Positions 1 to 7,208 of a stretch of DNA of 11,088 nucleotides are shown here, in pieces. Within the stretch, counting starts at the first letter, position 1, and each line of letters opens with the position of its first letter. The position numbers and the translations under genes were made by a program. Source of the stretch: Brumimicrobium sp033722555 (GTDB lineage Bacteria > Bacteroidota > Bacteroidia > Flavobacteriales_D > Crocinitomicaceae); contig JAWVYS010000064.1 of the NCBI GenBank assembly GCA_033722555.1, positions 1 through 11,088 of the forward strand. Reading direction: 5' to 3'. Under the pieces are notes generated by a model. It did not search any database, had not been told where the DNA came from, and worked only from the letters and a program-made list of their open reading frames with translations.

Positions 1-919
1 ATCGCTAAACAAACGGAAGGGTTTCTACGGACTCGATGTATACAGCCTGTGGGAGTCACTTGAAGCCATTATGAATTACCTGGAAGACGAGGATCCTTCG
101 GCCTATGAAACTGCCAAGTCAACCATGCGGTGCTTTGAACCCTACAAGGGAGGAGACGGTCAGAAATATGCGCTTTCAACAAGGCTCGTTCCTGAAGGCT
201 GCAGTGAAGAGGTGAGTCAGTTGCTTACCGAGATTCGAAGAAAATCTTCAGAATATAATTCCGATCCTGAACATGCTTTCAGTACAGAACAAAATGCATT
301 GGTTGCACGAAATGCAGAGAAATATTATCGTATCATGGCTTCGGGAAGTGAGTCAACATGGAACTTAAGGGACCGGCACATGATGGATACTTTGAACAGG
401 TTAATGGAGTTTCATGGAAATGAAGCAAAGGGAATAGTATGGGCACATAATACGCACATTGGAGACGCTTCACATACGGATATGAGCGACGATGGATTAT
501 ACAATATCGGTGAACTCGGAAGACAGGAATATGGTAAGGACAACGTTGCCCTCATCGGATTCGGATCTTATGTTGGAAGCGTCCTTGCAGGAAGTTCCTG
601 GGGTGCGCCTGTTCAGGAAATGGAATTACCGGAAGGAAGAGAAAATAGTTGGGAAGATATTTGCAACGAAGCCGGTGATCAATTCCATATATCGTCTGAA
701 GTTTTGAAAAAAATCCCTGAACTTCAACGCAGAATCGGACATCGAGCTGTCGGGGTGGTTTATAATCCGCGGCATGAGAGATATGGTAATTATGTACCCT
801 CGGTTGTTCCCGAAAGGTATGATCACTTTCTTTTCTTTAAAGAATCTTCCGCCTTGAACCACATGGATATTTCTGCAGAGGTTTCGAAAACTCCCGAGAC
901 TTATCCGTACGGCCTTTAA
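1..919 (+). CDS. Erythromycin esterase family protein, 5'-truncated by window edge
   Basis: This is the C-terminal part of an erythromycin-esterase-family hydrolase. The reading frame is open from base 2 and the residues before the first ATG (position 71) already match the family (FYGLDVYSLWESLEAI), so that ATG is internal and the true start lies outside the window. Counting from that ATG, the family signature WAHNTHIGD is at about 124-132, with H126 and H129 matching the conserved HN.H histidines. NLRDRHM (98-104) and a C-terminal GVVYNP...ERY block (228-250) are also typical. In EreA/EreB this fold hydrolyses the macrolide lactone, but most chromosomal homologues have unknown substrates, so a resistance role should not be assumed. 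The gene ends 26 bases before the permease gene and probably shares its transcript. Whether the missing N-terminus carries a fused domain cannot be seen. Confidence 0.9.
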   Translation, partial: SLNKRKGFYGLDVYSLWESLEAIMNYLEDEDPSAYETAKSTMRCFEPYKGGDGQKYALSTRLVPEGCSEEVSQLLTEIRRKSSEYNSDPEHAFSTEQNALVARNAEKYYRIMASGSESTWNLRDRHMMDTLNRLMEFHGNEAKGIVWAHNTHIGDASHTDMSDDGLYNIGELGRQEYGKDNVALIGFGSYVGSVLAGSSWGAPVQEMELPEGRENSWEDICNEAGDQFHISSEVLKKIPELQRRIGHRAVGVVYNPRHERYGNYVPSVVPERYDHFLFFKESSALNHMDISAEVSKTPETYPYGL

Positions 920-945
920 ATATGAATAAATAAAAACATAGGATT

Positions 946-2760
946 ATGACACTTTCGATCGGTTTAGTTTTAGGTGTACTAGTGATTGCTTTTGTTTTTT
1001 TTCTTACCGGTTGGCTCAGGCCAGACATCATCGCGATGCTTGTTCTTCTTTCACTGGTGATTATGGGTATAATTGAACCTATTGACGCTTTTCAGGGTTT
1101 TAGCAGCTTTGCTGTGATGGCCATAGCCGGACTTTTGATTATCGGAGAGGGACTGGAAAGAACCGGCGTGGTAAAATGGGTGGCCAGAAAACTGGAAGGC
1201 CTGACCGGCAAAAGTTTTAATCGACTCTTGCTCATCAATACTTCAATTCCCGGTTTACTTTCGGGCTTTGTCAATATTGTTGCCGCGGCTTCCTTTTTTA
1301 TTCCGGTGATTCTCAGACTTTGTCTCAAACTCAAGGTTTCACCATCCAAAGTACTGATGCCGATGGCTTGTTTAGCGCTTTGTGGTGCAAACCTGACTTT
1401 GATCGGTGCATCACACAACCTTGTGGTTCACAGTTTACTTGAGGAATCTCAGGGAGCAGGATTCGGTTTCTTTGAATTTACCATTGTAGGTGCGGCTCTT
1501 CTCATTGTGGCTCTCCTGTATATTTTCGTGCTCGGAAGAAAATTACTTCCTGAGCGTGTAAAAATTGAGAAGCCTAAAGAGGTTACCGTAACGTCAAACC
1601 TGATCGAAAATTATGACCTGAAGGATTCCCTTTATGAAGTTTGGATTACCACCGAATATAAAAATACGGCGGTTAAACTTTCGGAACTTGATCTCGAAAA
1701 GAAGTATGGTCTTTTGCTTATCGAAGTAGTCCGGGAACACGATCAGTTTCTAAATCTGGAGGGAGATTTTGAACTTAAAAGGGAAGACTTGCTGCTAATA
1801 AAAGGGGAAAGAGAGGTAGTGAAGAAATTTTGTGATTCGTACGAAGGGATCGCATTTATGGGACCGCCACGTTCTCAGGAGAAATATCCCGTGAGTAGCG
1901 CTGAACTTGCCGAAGCTGTTGTTCCTCCTAGGTCACCTGTAGTTGGGAAAACGGCAAAGGAAATGAACTTTAAGAAGGAATTTGGGCTAACACTTATCGG
2001 GTATTATCGCAACGGAAAGGCCTATCATGCTTCTGTGTCTGAAGAGAAACTTGAAGAAGGTGATGGGCTGCTTTTTTATGGTCCGAGGGATAAGATCAGA
2101 GATTTTGAGCCGGAGAAGGAAATCCTTGTTTACCACAAGCCGGGTGAACCGGATGTTTCGTCTTCTCTCAAGAAAAAAGCCCCGCTGGCCGCATTGATTC
2201 TTGTTGCTGTGATTGGGTCTGCTGCGGCTAATCTGGTACCAATTTCAGTATCTGCCCTTGCCGGCGCAGTACTTATGGTGCTCACCGGAATAATTAATCC
2301 CTTGAAAACCTATGACGCCATTGACTGGAAAACATTGGTTCTCATTGGAGGGATGTATCCGCTTGGACTCGCCCTCTCGGAAACCGGTGCTTCCGACCTC
2401 ATTGGTAATACGCTCATTGACACCTTGGGTGGATTTGGCCCTATTGTAGTCATGGCAGGAATAGTTATACTCACCATGATTCTTACTCAACCTATTCATA
2501 ATGCAGCAGTGGCTATAATTATGACGCCGATCGCAATAAATGCTGCTGAACTAATGGGAACGAATCCGAGAGCTTTCTGCGTAGCCGTGCTTGTCGCTTG
2601 CTCTACAACCTTTTTGATGCCTTTCGGCCATCCGGCTCCTTTGATGGTGCAGGAACCGGGCAAGTATAAGGGTAGCGACTATATTAAATTCGGTTTACCG
2701 CTGAATATTCTTGCTCTGGCCGTAATACTAATTACGGTTCCGCTTGTGTGGAAACTATAA
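946..2760 (+). CDS. SLC13/DASS-type permease with two TrkA-C (RCK_C) domains
   Basis: A 604-residue inner-membrane transporter of the SLC13 (divalent anion:Na+ symporter) / ArsB-NhaD type. About residues 1-200 form the first membrane half, with hydrophobic segments near 5-24, 28-43, 55-69, 95-125, 137-163 and 178-197. Residues about 215-300 and 315-395 are two cytosolic TrkA-C-like domains (SPVVGKTAKEM and EEGDGLLFYGP are typical of the second), and 410-604 form the second membrane half. Such domains usually bind ligands and gate transport. Usual substrates of the family are sulfate, dicarboxylates or related anions. The equivalents of the substrate-site motifs are divergent: LIGASHNL (152-159), QPIHNAAVA (515-523) and PFGHPAPLMVQEPG (559-572), so the substrate is not assigned. 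The start ATG is 26 bases after the hydrolase stop and has no strong Shine-Dalgarno. The family call is firm. Confidence 0.9.
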   Translation: MTLSIGLVLGVLVIAFVFFLTGWLRPDIIAMLVLLSLVIMGIIEPIDAFQGFSSFAVMAIAGLLIIGEGLERTGVVKWVARKLEGLTGKSFNRLLLINTSIPGLLSGFVNIVAAASFFIPVILRLCLKLKVSPSKVLMPMACLALCGANLTLIGASHNLVVHSLLEESQGAGFGFFEFTIVGAALLIVALLYIFVLGRKLLPERVKIEKPKEVTVTSNLIENYDLKDSLYEVWITTEYKNTAVKLSELDLEKKYGLLLIEVVREHDQFLNLEGDFELKREDLLLIKGEREVVKKFCDSYEGIAFMGPPRSQEKYPVSSAELAEAVVPPRSPVVGKTAKEMNFKKEFGLTLIGYYRNGKAYHASVSEEKLEEGDGLLFYGPRDKIRDFEPEKEILVYHKPGEPDVSSSLKKKAPLAALILVAVIGSAAANLVPISVSALAGAVLMVLTGIINPLKTYDAIDWKTLVLIGGMYPLGLALSETGASDLIGNTLIDTLGGFGPIVVMAGIVILTMILTQPIHNAAVAIIMTPIAINAAELMGTNPRAFCVAVLVACSTTFLMPFGHPAPLMVQEPGKYKGSDYIKFGLPLNILALAVILITVPLVWKL

Positions 2761-2779
2761 ATAAAAAAAATTGATAATC

Positions 2780-3370
2780 ATGGGAAATAAGGAATATGCA
2801 GAAAAAAGAGATTTCAGAAAAACAGATGAACCCGAAGGCGACAAGAAGAAAAGCAAGGGAGATGAGCCTATTTTTGTGATTCAAAAGCATGACGCCTCTA
2901 ATCTTCACTACGATCTTCGAATAGAAATAGACGGAACACTGAAATCATGGTCTGTTCCCAAAGGACCAAGCACAGATCCCGATGAAAAAAGAATGGCGAT
3001 TCCTACAGAGGATCATCCGATCGATTACGCTGATTTTGAAGGGGTGATTCCGGAAGATGAATACGGAGGAGGGACGGTGATGATCTGGGATAAGGGAACC
3101 TTTGAAAATATTAAAGAAGACGATGACGGAAACAAAATGAGCTTAAAAGATGCTTATGATCAAGGAACGGTCGAAATATTTTTGAAAGGCGAAAAGTTAT
3201 CCGGAGCTTATGCGTTGATCGAAATGAAAAGTGGTAATATGGAAGGCAACTGGTTGTTTATCAAAATGGATGACGAAGAAGCTGATGCCAGAAGAAATCC
3301 GGTGAGTACTGAAAAGAAAAGCGTTAAAACAGGTCGAACGATGAAGGAAATCGAAAGAGAAGAAAAATAA
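2780..3370 (+). CDS. Standalone LigD 3'-phosphoesterase (PE) domain protein
   Basis: A 196-residue protein consisting of the LigD PE module, which trims 3'-phosphates and 3'-ribonucleotides from DNA ends before joining. A basic tail (about 1-29) precedes the core (30-163), and a Lys-rich tail follows. The family residues described for Pseudomonas LigD (Gln40, His42, His48, Asp50, Arg52, Lys66, Arg76, Glu82, His84, Tyr88) all have counterparts at a constant offset of five: Q35, H37, H43, D45, R47, K61, R71, E77, H79 and Y83. The enzyme therefore looks catalytically complete. The start is the ATG at 2780. A TTG nine bases upstream in the same frame is possible but less likely. The ligase gene begins five bases after the stop, in another frame, so this is a true separate gene and not a fused LigD read through. 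Confidence 0.95.
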   Translation: MGNKEYAEKRDFRKTDEPEGDKKKSKGDEPIFVIQKHDASNLHYDLRIEIDGTLKSWSVPKGPSTDPDEKRMAIPTEDHPIDYADFEGVIPEDEYGGGTVMIWDKGTFENIKEDDDGNKMSLKDAYDQGTVEIFLKGEKLSGAYALIEMKSGNMEGNWLFIKMDDEEADARRNPVSTEKKSVKTGRTMKEIEREEK

Positions 3371-3375
3371 TTCAA

Positions 3376-4380
3376 ATGGAAATCGAGAAGGTTTTAAACG
3401 ATGAAATAGTAGAGAAAGCTGAGAAAAGCGATTTCCCCGACTTTAATAAACCAATGCTTGCAACGCTTACTGAGGATTATTTCGATGATTCTGACTGGAT
3501 ATATGAAAGAAAACTGGATGGGGAAAGATGTCTGATCCATATCCGCAGTGAGGAGGTTCGTTTATATTCGAGAAATGAACAGGATCTGAGTAACACCTAT
3601 CCTGAAATTGTTTCTGCGCTTGGTGACGATGACTGTCCTGAAATGATTTTGGATGGGGAGATAGTTGCATTCGACGGGAAAGTTACGAGTTTTAGTAAAC
3701 TTCAGAATCGAATGAAAATCAAGGATCCTGATGAAGCCATGAATTCGGAGGTTGATGTGTTCCTGTACGTATTTGATATCGTGTATTTCGACGGTTATAA
3801 ACTTGAGAGTTTACCCTTGAAAAGCAGAAAGAAACTTCTGAAAGAATCCCTGAACTGGAATGATCCCATACGATTTGTTACCCACCGAAATGAAAATGGA
3901 AAAGAGTATCATGAGGAAGCTTGTCGGAAAGGATGGGAGGGTATCATCGCTAAAGACAGTAATTCGAAATATGTTCACAGCCGAAGTAAAAAATGGCTAA
4001 AATTCAAATGTGCAAAAGGCCAGGAACTGGTCATTGCCGGATTTACCGAGCCCGAAGGTGAACGTGTAGGCTTTGGAGCCTTACTGGTTGGTTATTACGA
4101 AGATGATAAACTTCAGTACGCCGGTAAGGTAGGAACCGGTTATGACGATGAGTTTCTGGAAGAATGGAGAAGTAAATTTGACGAAATTGAAAGAAAGACA
4201 AGTCCGTTCGAGAATTTTGACGATGACGAAGGAGGAAGCAATCACTGGATAGAACCTAAGTACGTCGGAGAATTCGGATTCACCGAATGGACAGGTGATA
4301 ATAAGCTCAGACACCCGCGTTTCATCGGTATGCGATACGATAAGGATGCGGAAGATGTCGTAAAAGAAAATCCGCAGTGA
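3376..4380 (+). CDS. ATP-dependent DNA ligase (LigD ligase module)
   Basis: A 334-residue LigD-type ATP-dependent DNA ligase that seals nicks or broken ends through a lysyl-AMP intermediate. Nucleotidyltransferase motif I is KLDGER with the catalytic lysine K46. LYSRN (63-67) is motif Ia, DGEI (93-96) is motif III, FDIVYFDG (133-140) lies at motif IIIa, WEGIIAKD (187-194) is motif IV, and WLKFK (207-211) is motif V. The OB-fold domain covers about 215-325 and ends in the typical LRHPRFIGMR (311-320). Length fits the isolated ligase module. Both neighbours are the other two LigD modules: PE ends five bases upstream and the polymerase start overlaps this stop. Upstream of the ATG is an A-rich stretch with no clear Shine-Dalgarno, so translational coupling to the PE gene is likely. 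The gene symbol is left blank because ligD normally names the fused protein. Confidence 0.95.
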   Translation: MEIEKVLNDEIVEKAEKSDFPDFNKPMLATLTEDYFDDSDWIYERKLDGERCLIHIRSEEVRLYSRNEQDLSNTYPEIVSALGDDDCPEMILDGEIVAFDGKVTSFSKLQNRMKIKDPDEAMNSEVDVFLYVFDIVYFDGYKLESLPLKSRKKLLKESLNWNDPIRFVTHRNENGKEYHEEACRKGWEGIIAKDSNSKYVHSRSKKWLKFKCAKGQELVIAGFTEPEGERVGFGALLVGYYEDDKLQYAGKVGTGYDDEFLEEWRSKFDEIERKTSPFENFDDDEGGSNHWIEPKYVGEFGFTEWTGDNKLRHPRFIGMRYDKDAEDVVKENPQ

Positions 4381-5189
4381 ACATAGCTGAAGTTGAAATA
4401 TCCAATCCCAACAAATTAATTTTTCCTCAACAGGAAATCACGAAGTTGGATATGATCAAATACTATGATAGGATTGCTGATAACATCTTGCCTCATTTGG
4501 AAGACAGACCACTTACTCTCCAGCGATTTCCGAACGGAATAGACGAAGACGGTTTCTATCAGAAAAATGCAGGGGATTATTTTCCTGATTATATTGAAAC
4601 TATTTCGGTTGAAAAAGAAGACGGAACGAATACACAGGTGATCTGCAACGATAAACGAACCCTGATCTATTTGGTAAATCAAGGGACGGTTACTTTTCAC
4701 ATTTGGCTTTCGAAAAAAGATGCACTGAATAAACCTGATAAGGTGGTTTTCGATCTGGACCCGCCGAAGGATTCATTTCAGAAAGTGAAAGATGCAGCGG
4801 ACAGGATTGGAGAGTTTCTACGGGATCAGGGAGAAAAACCTAATATTATGACTACGGGAAAAAGTGGTTTCCATGTCTGGTATTCGGTGAGAAGAGATAA
4901 GGAATTCGACGAGAGGAGAGATGAAATAAAGTCGTTGGCTGAAAAAATGGCGGAGAAATATCCGGATTTGCTAACCACTGAAACAAGAAAGGATAAAAGA
5001 AATGGGAAAGTGTTTGTCGACTATTTACGAAATGCCTACGGACAAACTTCAGTATGCCCTTTTTCCATCCGACCGATACAATCTGCCGGAATTGCTACAC
5101 CTGTCGAATGGAACGAACTGAGCAGGATAGAAAGTCCGGATCAATATAATATCGGGAATATTTTCAGAAGACTGGGTCAAAAGGATTAA
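4377..5189 (+). CDS. LigD-type primase-polymerase (POL module)
   Basis: A 270-residue archaeo-eukaryotic primase-type polymerase equivalent to the LigD POL module, which fills gaps at broken ends, often with ribonucleotides. The metal-binding aspartates are D126 and D128 (FDLDP) and D215 (FVDYLRN). H108 (TFHIW) and H166 (GKSGFHVW) match the conserved histidines, and the spacings to Pseudomonas LigD D669, D671, D759 and H651 agree within one residue. The end of the module is recognisable in SIRP (230-233) and ATPVEWNEL (240-248). Translation starts at GTG whose last bases form the ligase stop (GTGA), a four-base overlap pointing to translational coupling. No Ku gene is present nearby, and whether the genome encodes one is not visible. 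Confidence 0.93.
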   Translation: MNIAEVEISNPNKLIFPQQEITKLDMIKYYDRIADNILPHLEDRPLTLQRFPNGIDEDGFYQKNAGDYFPDYIETISVEKEDGTNTQVICNDKRTLIYLVNQGTVTFHIWLSKKDALNKPDKVVFDLDPPKDSFQKVKDAADRIGEFLRDQGEKPNIMTTGKSGFHVWYSVRRDKEFDERRDEIKSLAEKMAEKYPDLLTTETRKDKRNGKVFVDYLRNAYGQTSVCPFSIRPIQSAGIATPVEWNELSRIESPDQYNIGNIFRRLGQKD

Positions 5190-5212
5190 ATTCAAACCGT
5201 AAATAATCAGGC

Positions 5213-5710
5213 ATGCAGACAAAAGCAAATTACAGAATTCCGGGGCAAACAAGAATAGGACACGTTCATCTTAAGGTTTCTGACCTCGAAAAGTCTTTAG
5301 ATTTTTACAGGGATCTTCTTGGATTTGAAGTGAAGCAACGATACGGAAATGACGCTGCATTTCTTGCTGCCGGCTCATACCATCATCATATCGGACTGAA
5401 TGTTTGGTTCAGTAAGAATGGTTCTGCTGCGCCAAAAAATTCGACAGGACTTTTTCATCTGGCCATTGTTTATCCGTCTCGAAAAGACTTGGCTGAAATC
5501 TTTCAAAGACTCAGAGATGCAGATTATCCGATAACGGGAGCTTCGGACCACGGTGTTTCAGAAGCAATATATTTAAGCGACCCGGATAATAACGGTTTGG
5601 AATTGTACTGGGACAAGCCGGTGGGGGAATGGCCACGCAGTGAGGATGATTCACTGAATATGTATACCAGACCGCTCGACCTTCAAAATCTGTTGAAAGA
5701 AATCCGATAA
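5213..5710 (+). CDS. VOC family protein, catechol 2,3-dioxygenase/glyoxalase-like
   Basis: A 165-residue vicinal-oxygen-chelate enzyme with two beta-alpha-beta-beta-beta modules. The first begins IGHVHLKVSDLEKSLDFY (15-32). It carries the histidine usually binding metal (H17, or H19 depending on alignment) and is followed by YHHHIGLN (56-63), a stretch common in CatE/MhqO-like extradiol dioxygenases. The second begins FHLAIVYPSR (81-90) with H82, and GLELYWD (128-134) supplies E130. The expected His/His/Glu metal set is therefore available. Reaction and substrate cannot be read from sequence: ring-cleaving dioxygenase, glyoxalase or thiol-stress enzyme are all possible. The ATG lies 23 bases after the polymerase stop, with no strong Shine-Dalgarno. 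As the last gene of the run, it was probably transcribed with the LigD genes, although a functional link is not evident. Confidence 0.85.
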   Translation: MQTKANYRIPGQTRIGHVHLKVSDLEKSLDFYRDLLGFEVKQRYGNDAAFLAAGSYHHHIGLNVWFSKNGSAAPKNSTGLFHLAIVYPSRKDLAEIFQRLRDADYPITGASDHGVSEAIYLSDPDNNGLELYWDKPVGEWPRSEDDSLNMYTRPLDLQNLLKEIR

Positions 5711-5922
5711 TCAGCATTTTCAGGCTCTTACTTACCATTTCTTGCGATTTTCGCTTGGAATTCCCCTTATTATTTATTATTTTAAGGCTAACGGCTGAAA
5801 ATTCAGGCGGTACTGCAAAACTTAAAAAACATTAATTAGCAAACATTATGCATTGAAGATTTGTAGTATTTATAAGTAGTAGTTAAAATTTTTCAAACCA
5901 TAGTTTTAAAAAAACCAAGAAA
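5711..5922 (+). other. AT-rich 212-base intergenic region, probable promoter zone of the baeRF gene
   Basis: No gene is seen here. The first part contains short inverted matches: attttcag near 5715 pairs with ctgaaaat near 5794, and CTGAA-AA-TTCAG is a small hairpin. None is followed by a T-tract, so a terminator is not convincing. The 3' half (about 5820-5922) is very AT-rich and is the natural place for a promoter. TAGTTTTA at 5901-5908 matches the Bacteroidota -7 element TANNTTTG at all but the last base, but no well-spaced TTTG -33 partner was found and the leader to the ATG would be very short. The promoter is therefore a location guess. Confidence 0.4.
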
Positions 5923-7083
5923 ATGACAATGATTAAACGAACAGAAGTAAAAGAATTGGCAAATATACAAAGTGAATTTTGTGTGTCGATTTATATTCCT
6001 ACACATAGCGGGGGACAAGAAACTTTAGAAGGGCAGGATCGAATTAACCTTAAAACACAGTTGAAGGAAGTCAGATCCAAATTGGAAGAGCGAGGAATGA
6101 AAGAGAATGAGTTGGATGCTTTCGTTCAACCGGTTCAGGATTTAGTGGATGACAGCAATTTCTGGAGATATCAGTCTGACGGGCTGGCAGTCTTCCTTGC
6201 AAAGGATCTTTTCAGATATTTTTCTGTGCCTGTCAGTTTTGAGCCCTTTAATTACGTATCCAATGAATTTTATCTCAAGCCATTAATGCCTCTTTTTCAT
6301 GGAAATGGCATGTATTACATTCTCACGCTCAAAGAAGATGACGTTGCTCTTTACGAAGCTACCAAGCACAGCATGGTGCAGTTGGAGCTTCCGGATTCAG
6401 TGCCTCAGCAGCTTGAAGACAGGGTAGGTTATGATTACGAGCAAAAGAGTCTTCAGTTTCGGTCTGAACAGCAGGGTAATCAAAAGGCAGCGATGTACCA
6501 CGGCCACGGAGAAGGTAGTGCCGAGGAACAGAATGAGTTGAAGAGATATTTCAGAGCGATCGATAAGGGACTGATGGAGATGTTGCATGATGATCAAAAC
6601 CCTCCAATGGTGGTTTGCTGTCAGGACGAACAGTTTGCTTTATACAAAGATGTAAACAATTATAAAAACCTGTTCGACAAAAATCTCTCCATGAATCCGG
6701 CTGATCTCAGTGACGAGCAGTTGCACGAAAGAACATGGTCGCTGATTAAGTCCTATTTTGAAGAACAGCGAACAGAAAAAATGAAAAATTTTGCTCAGTT
6801 TCATGGAACAGGTAAAGCCACATCCGATCCTCGAGTAATAATGCGTTCCGCTGTTCAAGGAAAGGTTGATGCATTATTCATTGCCAGAGACAGTGAGATT
6901 TATGGTAATTATGATCCGAAGAAAATGGAGATTGAAATAGAGGATGAGCGCAAAGCTTCAAATACATCTTTAATGAATGTGATTGCGATGAAAGTTTTTG
7001 AACTCGGAGGAGAAGTATATCTGACCGATAAAGAGGAAATGCCGGATGATTCCTCTGAAATGAATGCGCTTATGAGGTTCTGA
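5923..7083 (+). CDS. baeRF family protein (bacterial eRF1/Pelota-like)
   Basis: A 386-residue protein resembling the bacterial archaeo-eukaryotic release factor (baeRF) families, which have been proposed from comparative genomics to act in ribosome rescue or translation quality control. The N-terminal module starts with the typical SIYIPTH (22-28) and continues to DGLAVFLA (86-93). The middle has HGHGEG (193-198), in the glycine- and histidine-rich loop characteristic of these families. The C-terminal module has RSAVQGKVDALFIARDSE (308-325) and MNVIAMKVFELGGEVYL (351-367), like the L7Ae-type last domain of eRF1. No membrane segment or signal peptide is seen, so it is cytosolic. The start at 5923 (MTMIKR) could instead be the ATG at 5929. 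Long flanking gaps suggest its own transcription unit. Family assignment is good; biochemical function is inferred. Confidence 0.75.
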   Translation: MTMIKRTEVKELANIQSEFCVSIYIPTHSGGQETLEGQDRINLKTQLKEVRSKLEERGMKENELDAFVQPVQDLVDDSNFWRYQSDGLAVFLAKDLFRYFSVPVSFEPFNYVSNEFYLKPLMPLFHGNGMYYILTLKEDDVALYEATKHSMVQLELPDSVPQQLEDRVGYDYEQKSLQFRSEQQGNQKAAMYHGHGEGSAEEQNELKRYFRAIDKGLMEMLHDDQNPPMVVCCQDEQFALYKDVNNYKNLFDKNLSMNPADLSDEQLHERTWSLIKSYFEEQRTEKMKNFAQFHGTGKATSDPRVIMRSAVQGKVDALFIARDSEIYGNYDPKKMEIEIEDERKASNTSLMNVIAMKVFELGGEVYLTDKEEMPDDSSEMNALMRF

Positions 7084-7107
7084 TTAGATCGGTTAAAGGA
7101 TTTTTAC

Positions 7108-7168
7108 AACGAGTTGTTAGAGTCGGTAGCCTGGCGCACAATACCTTCTTTAACAACTTGTTTTATTT
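7108..7168 (+). terminator. Long hairpin plus T-tract, probable intrinsic terminator
   Basis: A 15-base arm AACGAGTTGTTAGAG (7108-7122) pairs with CTTTAACAACTTGTT (7148-7162), with two G-T wobbles and no bulges. Inside, GGTA (7125-7128) pairs with TACC (7142-7145) across a two-by-two internal loop, leaving a 13-base apical loop. TTTTATTT directly follows the core arm (7161-7168). The placement, 25 bases after the baeRF stop, fits a rho-independent terminator. The stem is AT-rich, so efficiency is uncertain. An upstream segment GTTAAAGGA (7092-7100) can pair with TTCTTTAAC (7146-7154) instead, an arrangement also seen in attenuators. Confidence 0.6.
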
Positions 7169-7208
7169 CAATCGGTGAATAAGTATTAAGTATAGGCTCT
7201 AATTAAGC

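Noticed and set aside
1..919. Macrolide resistance gene (ere type)
   Set aside because: The family match is clear, but the N-terminal half is missing and most chromosomal homologues have no shown activity on macrolides, so a resistance claim is not supported.
1092..1418. A 108-codon minus-strand frame inside the permease gene
   Set aside because: The permease reading on the plus strand is fully family-like here, and the antisense product has no recognisable features.
5767..5790. CCTTA ... TAAGG inverted match after the VOC gene as a possible terminator
   Set aside because: Only five base pairs, a long AT loop and no following T-tract; it is within chance expectation for AT-rich DNA.
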